This document shows, piece after piece, positions 8,273-17,209 of a DNA stretch of 25,183 bases. A model generated the notes under the pieces. The model did not search any database. It was not told the DNA's origin and worked only from the letters and a program-made list of their open reading frames with translations. The stretch spans positions 1 to 25,183 of the forward strand of contig CAYSUS010000104.1 in the NCBI GenBank assembly GCA_964434165.1, given 5' to 3'. The DNA comes from CAYSUS01 sp964434165 (lineage in GTDB: Bacteria; Planctomycetota; Planctomycetia; Pirellulales; Thermoguttaceae). A program made the translations under genes and the position numbers. Every line of letters begins with the position of its first letter. The first letter of the stretch is position 1.

Positions 8273-11200
8273 ATGATGAGCCGAGGCAAGCTGTCCGCAA
8301 TCGTCCTCCCGGTCGCGTTTCTCTGCGCCGTGTTGGCCTCCTGGCAGGCGTGGGGCGTGGTGACCGGGGGCGCCGGACCGGGAGGCTTCGAGCCGGCCGA
8401 CGGGGCTTCGGACCTGGCCCTGTGGCTTGACGCGGGCGACCTCGACGCCGACGGCGTTCCGGACGGGCTCGTCAGTGGGGCCACCGTCACCTCCTGGGCC
8501 GATCGCTCGGGCTACGGCCGCGATGCCAACGGCGTGATGGGCACGCCGTTCTACGTGGCTTCGAGCGTCGCCGCCAATGGCCGGCCCGCCGTGGGCTTCT
8601 CCAGCGCGGGCGGCACCGACCAGCTCTTCACCAGCTACAACTTCGACAGCCTCGGGGCCGACTACAGTGTGTTCGCGGTCTCGCGCTACACCGGCGGCGA
8701 CAACGAGCGCGTGGTGACGTCCAAGACCCGCAACTGGCTCTTCGGCCATCACGGAGGTGGCGACGAACGCTGGTACGCCGAGGGCTGGATCCACCAAACG
8801 GGAAACGGCAATACCGACTTGCACGTCTACACCGGCATCATCGGCCCGAGCGTCAACGGCAACGCCGGCGATCCGGGCGCCGACTTCTGGAAGGACGGGG
8901 ATCAACTGACGGACAACGACCAGGGCTCGAACAACACGGCGTACAAGCCGGGCGGACTGGCCCTCGGGGCCTGGACCGGCGGCGGCGAATCGTCCAACGC
9001 CGAGGTCGCCGAGGTGGTGATTTTCAACCGGGCCCTCAGCGAGGCGGAGCGCCTCGTCGCGCAGAATTCCCTCAGCTCCAAGTACGACATCGGCATCGGC
9101 GGCGAGGACCTCTACGCGGGCGACGCACCGGCCGCCGGCGATTTCGATCGCGACGTGTTCGGCGTGGGCCGGGTCGACGCCTCCAGCCAACTGCTCGACG
9201 CGGGCGCGTCGGGGTTCGGCATCGAGGTCGCCCCTACCGACGACGGCGACTTCGCCCTGGCCGGCCACAACGTGGCCTCCAACAGCAAGGTCGCCATCGG
9301 CGGCATCGCCGGGGTTGCCGAGCGGTGGTCCCGGGCGTGGTACGTGGACGTGACCGACGCGAACGACAACCTGGCTGCCACGCTGGCCTTCGACTACAGC
9401 GACGCCGGCCTTGCGCGGACGACCGAAAGCGACTTCACGCTGCTCAGGAGCAACGACGGCGGCAGCACCTGGAGCGCCGTGGCCAGCACCACCGCGATCG
9501 TGGACGACCTCGTCAGCTTCAGCGTTGGCGCCGCGGACCTGGAGGACGCCCTCTACACGCTGGGCGACGCCTCGAACATCCCGATCGTGACCACGACCCC
9601 CAACCCCGTCTTCGCCGAGCTCGGCGGGACGAGGACCACGGCCGACGGCGGCGTCACGGTCGAGGATATCGACAGCCCCAGTCTCAGCGGCGGCTCGCTG
9701 GAAATCTCGATGAACTTCAGTGCAGGCGACGAGCTGGCGTTCACCGATCAGCTTGGCATCACCGGCAGCTACGACGGCGTTACTGGCGTGCTGACCCTCG
9801 CGGGCTCGGCGAGCGTGGCCGACTATCAGGCGGCCCTGCAGAGCATCGAGTACTTCAACGACGACCCCGGGGCCAGTCTCGCGCCGCGGACGCTCACCTT
9901 CACGGCCACGGACCCCGACACCAACGTGGGCGCCGACACGCGGCTCCTGGTCCCGGTGGCCACGGCCGCGGCCGATAGCGTCATTTGGCAGGGCGACGTC
10001 GATTCCGCCTGGACCGGCGCCGACAACTGGACCGGCGACCGTGTGCCCGACGCCAACGACACGGCCGTGTTCAACGACGCCGACTCGGTCCGCACCACGC
10101 CCGACGTGACCGGCAGCCTGCTGGTCGGCGAGGTGAGCCTGGTCAACGACTCGGACCGCTTCACCTTCTCGGGCACGACGCTTCAGACGGACCGCATCAG
10201 CCAGACGGGGTCCGGCACGAACACCGTGGACAGCGCGATCGCGCAGTTGACCAGCTTCCAGGGCGCGGTGTCCGACGGGCGCCTGGAGGTGACCAACCTG
10301 GGGAACTCCAGCTCCCTGTCTGCAGGCACATGGAACGTCGCGGGCGGCACGCTGGCCGCGGTCACGGACGGGGCGGCCACGGGGCTGGGCAATACCGACG
10401 TGGTCCTTTCCGGCGGCACGCTGGAGATTCTGCCCGGGGCCGCGCAGACGGTCAACGGCATCGACGAAACGATCTTCGACGCCGCCGACACGGGCCTGAT
10501 CAGCAACGGCAACGTGACCGGCGACATCGAGAACGTGCGCACGGCCGCGGCCGGCCCGCTCGGAGCGAGCGATGCGCAGGGGATCCTGTACGGACACCTC
10601 CACTACAACGACGACGGGGCGGTTGCCGCCCGGGCCGCCGCCCTGGGGGCCCCGGGCTTCGACGCCGGCAACTTCACGATGCTTTGGACCACGACCTTCC
10701 ATCCCACCGAGGACGGCCGCTGGGACTTCCGCTTCAACAACAACGACGACCGGGCCTCGGTGTGGATCGACATGGACCGCAACAATGCGTTCAGCTCCGG
10801 CGAACGGATCGCGGTCCGCACCGGCTGCTGCGCCGGCGCCAGCGGCTTCTGGGACGGGTTCGATTCCGACCTGGACTACCTGATCGGCATCGCCATGAAC
10901 GACACCGGGAGCGGAGGGTATCTCCGCGACATGGAGTTCAAGGCGCCGTCGGGCGACTGGACGGACTTCGACCCCAGCGCCAATCCGGGACTGTTCACGA
11001 CGTCGGGCGTTCCGGTCGCCGCTGCGGACAACGACGTCCAGGTGACCGCCGACTCGGCCATTCACCTCGCCTCGACCCTCCCCGCGGCCACGCTCGGCAA
11101 CCTCACCATGGACGCCGACACGCAGCTTACGGTCCACTCGGCCGACGGCGGGCAGCCGTTGGAATTCACCGGCCGCACGACGCTCTCCGGCGGCACCGCC

Positions 11201-14200
11201 ACGTTGAACACGACGGGCGGGGCCAAGCTGACGCTCAACCAGGTCGGGGAGACCGTCGCCACCGACCTGGTGAAGACGGGCGACGGCACGCTGCTCCTGC
11301 CCACCCCCAACAGCTACACCGGCCAGACCACCATCAGCCAGGGCGCCATCGAAGTCGCGGCCAATGGCGCGCTGGGGACCCCCGACGGCGGAACCGTCGT
11401 GGCCGAGGGCGGATCGCTGCGCCTGGCGGGCGGCTTCACCTACGGGATCGCCGAGGCGCTCACCCTCCACGGAAACGGCAACCCGCAGTCCGACGCGGCG
11501 CTGCTGAATGCCGGCGGCACCAACGACTTCGACGGCCCGATCACGCTCGGTAGCGACGCCCGCGTCCGTTCCGCCTCCGGCACGCTGCGGCTCCGCGGCG
11601 GCATCGACAACGCGGGGCACCAACTGGAACTGGCCGCCAACGGCCGCATCGAGATTGACAGTGCGGGGATCACCGGTTCGGGCAGCCTGCTGAAGACCGG
11701 CGGCGACTGGTTGGAGATCGGCGAAGGAGGCGCGACCAGCGACTACAGCGGCGGGACCACGATCGCCGGCGGCCACGTCGATATCCGAGGCGACGACGCC
11801 TTCGGCACCGGTCCGATTACGATCTCCGCCGGCGGATCGAACTTCCTCACGCGCAACGGCGCCGAGGTGGCCAACCAGATCAACACCACGGCCTCCACCG
11901 TGTTCCGCCACGAGGACGGCACCACGAGCGTTTACAGCGGCCCCGTGAGCCTGGGGACGAGTGCCACGGTCGAGGTCCGAAGCAGTTCCGGCACGCTCGA
12001 CATCCAGGGCCAGATCGCCGGCGATCAGGCGGTCACCAAGACCTATTCGGGCCGCTTGATCCTGCGGCAGGCCAACCAGATGTCCAACTTCACGCTGGCC
12101 GGCGGCACCGTCGAGATCCACGACGACGCCGCGCTCGGAAGCACCACGCAGGTCGGCGTGGACGCCGGCGAGACCCTGGCCTTCCACGGCGACATGACCT
12201 TCGACTCGGGTGACGCCCTGGCGACAGTGCGCGTGGACCACGGAACCGTCAGCAGCACGAGCGGCACGACCACGCTGGACATCCCCGTCCAGCTCGGCCC
12301 GACCGGCAACGTCACCTTCGGCGGGGCCGGCAACCTGACGGTCATGCAGGGCTTCGGCAACGGGGCCGGGCCCGTCTCCAGCGGCCTGCTCAATCACTAC
12401 GGCTACGACCGCAGCGGCGACGACCGCGACAGCCTCTACCTCCACGGCAACGGCGGCGTGATGGGAACGCCCGTCGTGTCCAAAGGCCGCGCCCAGGTGG
12501 CCACCACGGGCAACGTGGACCTGGCCAGCCCCCCGGCGACGGTCGATGGCGTGCCGCTCGCGCCCTTGAGCACGGTGCTGGTCAAGGACCAGACCGATGC
12601 CACGCAAAACGGGCTCTACCAGGTGCCGGGCACGGAAGTGCCGCTTCAGAACGCCACCGCCGTGTTCTCCCAGGCGGGCAACTGGGCCGTGACGAACCTC
12701 ATCGACGGTGTGGTGGACAACACGGGCAGCGGCTGGGCCAACGCCGGCAACGACGTGTACAACGTGGCCGTGTTCGAGACCACGGCCAACCTCAATACGG
12801 CGGGAGGCACGATCGGCCTGACCTTCCAGGTGCACAACGGGCGGCACGATGCCCATCATCTTGGCCGCTTCCGCATCTCGGCCACCACCGACGATCGCAG
12901 CGAGTTCGCCGACGGGCTGACGAGCGGCGGCGACGTCACGGCGAACTGGGTCGAGCTCGCGCCCGCATGGGCGGCCAGCAGCGGGACCTCGGGGCTCGCG
13001 GTGCTTTCCGACAACAGCGTGATCATGGCGGAGACCGCCTCGCGCGTGCCCGAGATCTTCACCATCCAGGTGACGACGGACCTTCAGGACATCACGGGAT
13101 TCCGCCTGGAGGCCCTGGAAGACCCGAGCTTCCCCCAGAGCGGCCCCGGCACGGCCGGCAACGGCAACTATACGGTGTTCGAGTTCGACGTCTTCGAGTC
13201 GAGCGCCGGTCCCTGGACCCGCATTCCCGGGATGGACGAGGACGCCGAGGTGCCCGGCGCCTCGGTGATGGTTGACGGCGGCACCTCGGCGGGCAAGCGG
13301 TTCCGCACCTCGGGCGATCCGGTCGCGATCGGCACGGACGACATCGCCTGGTCGGAGTACGCGCCCGACCCCGCGCAGGCCGCGCACTTCACGGGCCAGG
13401 CCCTGCTCACCGTTGGACCCGGGGAACGCGGCTTGAACTTCGACAGCGACGGCGACTTCCTCGCCACCGGGGCCATCGACCAGAACGACAACTACAAGAA
13501 CCTCTTCGTGGGCAGGCTCCACGTCGATGCCGCCGAGGCCGGCCCGTGGGAGTTCCGCAACTCCGACCGCGACGACTGGGCCACGATGTGGATCGACCTC
13601 GATCGGGACGGCGTGTTCGAATCCACGACCGACGGCCTCGGCTCCGACCGCGGCGAGCAGTTGGCCTGGAACGACGGCGGCACCAAGCGCGTCAACCTGG
13701 GCGAGGGGGATTACCTGGTCGCCTTCACGCACCTGGAGGGCGGCGGCGGCTCCCGCATCGAATACAGTTTCAAGAGTCCGTCGATGGCCTCGCAGGCGGT
13801 CATCAGCCCGGCCGACCCGTCGCAGGCCGGCCTGTGGAGCGCCCTGGAGGCGGTCATCCCGGACAACCACGTCATCAAGGAGGGTGACGGCGTGGTGACC
13901 CTGGCCGGCGACAACACCTTCAACGGCTCGGTGTCGGTGCGCGCGGGCATGCTCGTGGCCGCGCACGAGAACGCCTTCGGTCTGGCCGGCGGTGACGTAA
14001 CGCTGTCCAACGGGGCCTCGCTCGGCTTTTCCGGTGGCGTGACGATCCACGGCGAGAACATCACCGGGGCCGAGGGACGCGGCGCCGGCCAGCCGGGCAC
14101 GCTCGTCAACCTCGACGGCGACAACGCGTTCTTCGGCGACGTCGCGGCCTCCTCCGGGCCCGGCTTCGATCAGGAGGTGTCCGTCGTGTCGCAGTCGGGC

Positions 14201-16750
14201 ACGCTGACGATCGGCGCGCCCGGCGGCGGCAACACGATCGAACTGAATCTCAGCAAGCTCACGCTCGACGGGCCGGGCAACACCGTCATCAACAGCGACA
14301 TCTCGGCGCTCTCCGGCGAGATATTCGCGGAAGCCGTTGCCGGCTACGTGTTCGTCAACAACAGTTATGCCGATCCCGGCGACCCCCGCCAGATCCAGGC
14401 CATCCTCACCGACCAGTCGCTCGATTTGAACGGCGACGCCGATTTCAACGCGATGTTCTCCGACTTGAACCGCAACGACAACTACGCCAGCACCTTCATC
14501 GGCGACCTGGTGATCCCCGATCGGCTGGGCGGGGGCACGCCGTACGACGTCGTGTTCCGGGGTGTTCGCGCCGACGACGCCAACGAGTTCTGGATCGACT
14601 TGGACCAGGACGGGACACTCAGCACGAGCGGCGCCCTGGGCGACGAACGGATCGTCAACGTCGGTTGCTGCCCGACCAACTTCACGGCCACCGTGAACCT
14701 CGCGCCGGGCACGTACGGGTTCAAGCTGCGCCATCGCGAAGGCGGAGGCGGTTCCGACCTCCGACCCCAGATCGACATCGGCGACGGCAACGGGTTCCAG
14801 TTCTGGGACCCGGGCGACATGGCCGGCGGCGTGCAGTTGGGGATGACGAGAACGGCGACCCCCGAACTGGTCAAACGCGGCACCGGCACCGCGACCCTGG
14901 CCGGCAACAATTCCTACACCGGCCCGACCCGCGTGGTGGAAGGCATGCTCGTGGCCGCCAGCGACCACGCCCTGGGAACCACCGACGCCGGGACCACCGT
15001 GTCCTCGGGCGCGACGCTCGGCCTGGAGGGCGGCGTGACGATCACCGGCGAGGCCCTCACGCTCGGCGCCGCGCCCGGCAATCCGGGGACCCTCCGGAAC
15101 GTTTCGGGCAACAACACCTACGCCGGGCCCGTCGCCTCGGAGATCGAGAGCCTTGGTGAGGTCCGCTTCCGGTCGTCGTCGGCGGGCGACGTCCTCCAGG
15201 TCACCGGCGACGTGAACCTCGAGTTCTCCAAGCTCCTGGTTGACGGATCCGGCGATACGGTGGTCCGCGGGGTCATCCACGGACGCGGAGCCGATCAGAT
15301 CAGTCCGTCCTACTCGGAGTCCGTGCTCGCCAGCGCGCCGGTCGCCTACTGGCGCCTGAACGAGACCTCGCTGCCCACGGCGGCCGATTCGTTAGGCCTC
15401 CGCGACGGGTCGTACGAGAACTTCACGGCCGCCGATCTCGGCCAGACCGATCAGCCGTTGCCCGGCCAGCCGGCCAACACGTCAGTTCTCTTCGACACCG
15501 TCGATCAGTACGTCTCCGTGCCGCACGACGACGCGATGAACGCGCTGTTCGCCGGCGACTTCACCATCGAGTTCTGGGTGAAGAAGACCTCCGAGGCAAG
15601 TGACTGGCAGCGGATTATTGGAAAGGGCGACCTGAACGGGAATGACCAACGCACCCTGGGAATCTGGGAGCAATCGGGCAGCGGGAAGCACCTCAAGCTT
15701 CAGCAATACGCAGACAACGGGGCGGGCATCGATTTCGATAGCACGGGCGAGATCGAGGTCGGCCAGTGGTACCACGTGGTAGCCACGATGGAGAACAATA
15801 CGGCCATTTTCTACTTCAATGGGGCGTTCGACTCCAGCGGGACGCGCGGCGACGGAACCGTCCGCACCGACGCCAGCCCGCTGACCATCGGCGAGAACCC
15901 GTACCGGCACACGACCTTCCCCGGACTGCTGGACGAGGTGGCCATTTACGACCGATCTCTCTCGGCGGCTGAGGTGCTCGCCCATTACGAGGCCCGAGAG
16001 ACCTTCTCCGTCTTCGCCGACAACAGCCTCTACAAGACCGGCACCGGCACGCTCACCCTCACCGGCGACAACACCTATGGCGGCACGACCGAGGTCATGG
16101 AAGGCACGCTGCTGGTCCACGGCACCCACACCGGGGGCGGCATGTACACCGTCGCGCCGGGCGCCACGCTCGGCGGGAGCGGCTCGACGGACGCCCCCGT
16201 CGATCTCCACGGCGCCGTCTCGCCGGGCGCCAGCGTGGGCCGGTTCCAGTCCGGCAGCCAGACCTGGCAGGACACGGCCAGCTACCTCCTGGAGATGGAC
16301 GACGCGGCGGGCACCCCCGGCGGCCCAAGCGGCAACGGCTGGGACATGCTCCAGATCGACGGCACGCTCGACCTGACCGGCCTTACGCAGGGCGGGTTCG
16401 AGGTGGACCTCGTCTCCGTGCTGCCCGGCACGAGCACGCCGGGCGAGGCCGAGAACTTCTCCCCCGACGCCTACTCCGACTACGCGTGGGACTTCGTCAC
16501 CGCGACGGGCGGAATCCTCGGCTTCGATCCCGAGCTGTTCGTGGTCGATCTGAGCGGGTTCCTCAACGACATCTCGAACGAGTTCGGCCAGGGCCGGTTC
16601 TCGGTGCAGCCCAACCCGCTCGACCCCCAGCACACCCTGCAGATCGCCTTCAACTCCGCCATCCCCGAACCCTCGACCGCCGTGCTGGCCGCGCTGGGCC
16701 TCCTGGGCCTGGCGGTTTACGCCCGTCGGCGAATGCGCCCGACGGCATGA
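8273..16750 (+). CDS. Giant modular exported PEP-CTERM protein with autotransporter-type strand repeats
   Basis: A 2825-residue exported protein (8276 is an alternative start). Domains in order: signal peptide 1-29; LamG/concanavalin-like fold about 37-280 (ALWLDAGDLDADG); cadherin-like domain about 441-552; a unit starting VIWQGDVDSAWTGADNW; three PA14-like modules at about 768-910, 1704-1840 and 2024-2184, with D-x-D-rich loops such as WIDMDRNN and WIDLDQDG; six autotransporter-associated strand repeats starting near 998, 1139, 1254, 1866, 2198 and 2586 (for example LVKTGDGTLLLPTPNSYTG); and a second LamG domain about 2344-2575 (APVAYWRLNE to GLLDEVAIYDRSLSAAEV). Residues 1371-1700 look like nested insertions, described in the findings. 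The C-terminus is a PEP-CTERM sorting signal: IPEPS at 2797-2801, a hydrophobic helix, then ARRR, normally read by an exosortase (none here). No outer-membrane barrel is present, so it is not a true autotransporter. Probable role: surface adhesion or matrix; the ligand is unknown. Confidence 0.93.
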   Translation: MMSRGKLSAIVLPVAFLCAVLASWQAWGVVTGGAGPGGFEPADGASDLALWLDAGDLDADGVPDGLVSGATVTSWADRSGYGRDANGVMGTPFYVASSVAANGRPAVGFSSAGGTDQLFTSYNFDSLGADYSVFAVSRYTGGDNERVVTSKTRNWLFGHHGGGDERWYAEGWIHQTGNGNTDLHVYTGIIGPSVNGNAGDPGADFWKDGDQLTDNDQGSNNTAYKPGGLALGAWTGGGESSNAEVAEVVIFNRALSEAERLVAQNSLSSKYDIGIGGEDLYAGDAPAAGDFDRDVFGVGRVDASSQLLDAGASGFGIEVAPTDDGDFALAGHNVASNSKVAIGGIAGVAERWSRAWYVDVTDANDNLAATLAFDYSDAGLARTTESDFTLLRSNDGGSTWSAVASTTAIVDDLVSFSVGAADLEDALYTLGDASNIPIVTTTPNPVFAELGGTRTTADGGVTVEDIDSPSLSGGSLEISMNFSAGDELAFTDQLGITGSYDGVTGVLTLAGSASVADYQAALQSIEYFNDDPGASLAPRTLTFTATDPDTNVGADTRLLVPVATAAADSVIWQGDVDSAWTGADNWTGDRVPDANDTAVFNDADSVRTTPDVTGSLLVGEVSLVNDSDRFTFSGTTLQTDRISQTGSGTNTVDSAIAQLTSFQGAVSDGRLEVTNLGNSSSLSAGTWNVAGGTLAAVTDGAATGLGNTDVVLSGGTLEILPGAAQTVNGIDETIFDAADTGLISNGNVTGDIENVRTAAAGPLGASDAQGILYGHLHYNDDGAVAARAAALGAPGFDAGNFTMLWTTTFHPTEDGRWDFRFNNNDDRASVWIDMDRNNAFSSGERIAVRTGCCAGASGFWDGFDSDLDYLIGIAMNDTGSGGYLRDMEFKAPSGDWTDFDPSANPGLFTTSGVPVAAADNDVQVTADSAIHLASTLPAATLGNLTMDADTQLTVHSADGGQPLEFTGRTTLSGGTATLNTTGGAKLTLNQVGETVATDLVKTGDGTLLLPTPNSYTGQTTISQGAIEVAANGALGTPDGGTVVAEGGSLRLAGGFTYGIAEALTLHGNGNPQSDAALLNAGGTNDFDGPITLGSDARVRSASGTLRLRGGIDNAGHQLELAANGRIEIDSAGITGSGSLLKTGGDWLEIGEGGATSDYSGGTTIAGGHVDIRGDDAFGTGPITISAGGSNFLTRNGAEVANQINTTASTVFRHEDGTTSVYSGPVSLGTSATVEVRSSSGTLDIQGQIAGDQAVTKTYSGRLILRQANQMSNFTLAGGTVEIHDDAALGSTTQVGVDAGETLAFHGDMTFDSGDALATVRVDHGTVSSTSGTTTLDIPVQLGPTGNVTFGGAGNLTVMQGFGNGAGPVSSGLLNHYGYDRSGDDRDSLYLHGNGGVMGTPVVSKGRAQVATTGNVDLASPPATVDGVPLAPLSTVLVKDQTDATQNGLYQVPGTEVPLQNATAVFSQAGNWAVTNLIDGVVDNTGSGWANAGNDVYNVAVFETTANLNTAGGTIGLTFQVHNGRHDAHHLGRFRISATTDDRSEFADGLTSGGDVTANWVELAPAWAASSGTSGLAVLSDNSVIMAETASRVPEIFTIQVTTDLQDITGFRLEALEDPSFPQSGPGTAGNGNYTVFEFDVFESSAGPWTRIPGMDEDAEVPGASVMVDGGTSAGKRFRTSGDPVAIGTDDIAWSEYAPDPAQAAHFTGQALLTVGPGERGLNFDSDGDFLATGAIDQNDNYKNLFVGRLHVDAAEAGPWEFRNSDRDDWATMWIDLDRDGVFESTTDGLGSDRGEQLAWNDGGTKRVNLGEGDYLVAFTHLEGGGGSRIEYSFKSPSMASQAVISPADPSQAGLWSALEAVIPDNHVIKEGDGVVTLAGDNTFNGSVSVRAGMLVAAHENAFGLAGGDVTLSNGASLGFSGGVTIHGENITGAEGRGAGQPGTLVNLDGDNAFFGDVAASSGPGFDQEVSVVSQSGTLTIGAPGGGNTIELNLSKLTLDGPGNTVINSDISALSGEIFAEAVAGYVFVNNSYADPGDPRQIQAILTDQSLDLNGDADFNAMFSDLNRNDNYASTFIGDLVIPDRLGGGTPYDVVFRGVRADDANEFWIDLDQDGTLSTSGALGDERIVNVGCCPTNFTATVNLAPGTYGFKLRHREGGGGSDLRPQIDIGDGNGFQFWDPGDMAGGVQLGMTRTATPELVKRGTGTATLAGNNSYTGPTRVVEGMLVAASDHALGTTDAGTTVSSGATLGLEGGVTITGEALTLGAAPGNPGTLRNVSGNNTYAGPVASEIESLGEVRFRSSSAGDVLQVTGDVNLEFSKLLVDGSGDTVVRGVIHGRGADQISPSYSESVLASAPVAYWRLNETSLPTAADSLGLRDGSYENFTAADLGQTDQPLPGQPANTSVLFDTVDQYVSVPHDDAMNALFAGDFTIEFWVKKTSEASDWQRIIGKGDLNGNDQRTLGIWEQSGSGKHLKLQQYADNGAGIDFDSTGEIEVGQWYHVVATMENNTAIFYFNGAFDSSGTRGDGTVRTDASPLTIGENPYRHTTFPGLLDEVAIYDRSLSAAEVLAHYEARETFSVFADNSLYKTGTGTLTLTGDNTYGGTTEVMEGTLLVHGTHTGGGMYTVAPGATLGGSGSTDAPVDLHGAVSPGASVGRFQSGSQTWQDTASYLLEMDDAAGTPGGPSGNGWDMLQIDGTLDLTGLTQGGFEVDLVSVLPGTSTPGEAENFSPDAYSDYAWDFVTATGGILGFDPELFVVDLSGFLNDISNEFGQGRFSVQPNPLDPQHTLQIAFNSAIPEPSTAVLAALGLLGLAVYARRRMRPTA

Positions 16751-17209
16751 CCGACCTGCACGGCCGAGGCGACGCGGGCGTCGAAGGGGCGCGGCACCGT
16801 CACTTCGGTCCTCCCCTGTTCCGGAGGCCGGGGAGCGGCCATGCGCCGAAAGCCCCGCGCTCGGTCATCAGCGGGATCGTTCGACGCCTGAGCCCGGGAA
16901 CGCGTCAAGAACAGCTTCGCCATTCCGGGTAGTCCGGCGGCCAACGGGAACAGGTCTCTTGTCCTTGTCGACTTCAGTCGCCGCGCCGACGGCGTCGTGC
17001 GTGATGCCGGAGGCCTTGGTGGACACGGCATGCATGGCTCGCTGCTTCAGGAAATCGAGGCGACGGAGGTAACTGAGGCAACTCCGTTATCTCGGCGGAC
17101 TCCTGTTCCGCCCATCCTGCCATCCATCCAGCGAGCCATCGAATGCGACTTCCATCGACCAGCGAATGCGGAAGCGATTTCTGCGTGATCCCCTGGTTGT
17201 GGCTCGGGG
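16751..17209. other. Non-coding region between convergent genes
   Basis: These 459 bp separate the 3' ends of the giant plus-strand gene and the minus-strand DUF2961 gene. I see weak GC-rich hairpins (for example ctcccc/ggggag near 16817-16842) but none with a T-tract, so I do not call a terminator. The region also holds the 9-bp tandem repeat at 17047-17082. Short open frames here show no family features. Confidence 0.55.
17047..17082. repeat. Short tandem repeat, 9-bp unit, four copies
   Basis: On the minus strand the consecutive 9-mers read gttgcctca, gttacctcc, gtcgcctcg and atttcctga; the first three follow a consensus GTYRCCTCN and the fourth is degraded. On the plus strand one frame translates as an EIEATEVTEAT-like string, which comes from the repeat and not from a gene. 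Confidence 0.6.

Noticed and set aside
12383..13400. An integrated prophage fragment
   Set aside because: Only a single module resembles phage tail proteins and it is in frame within a much larger bacterial surface protein; no other phage gene is present.
8153..15280. A 2375-codon open frame on the minus strand
   Set aside because: It is antisense to the giant PEP-CTERM gene, which has clear domains, a signal peptide, a promoter and a ribosome site. The antisense translation is low-complexity and has no domain.
8273..16750. Reading the giant protein as a true type V autotransporter
   Set aside because: It has autotransporter-associated strand repeats but no C-terminal beta-barrel; it ends in a PEP-CTERM sorting signal instead.
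16817..16842. ctcccc/ggggag hairpin as terminator of the giant gene
   Set aside because: Short stem, large loop and no T-tract on either strand.
16486..16932. Small plus-strand frame running past the end of the giant gene
   Set aside because: Mostly overlaps the giant gene in another frame and shows no domain.
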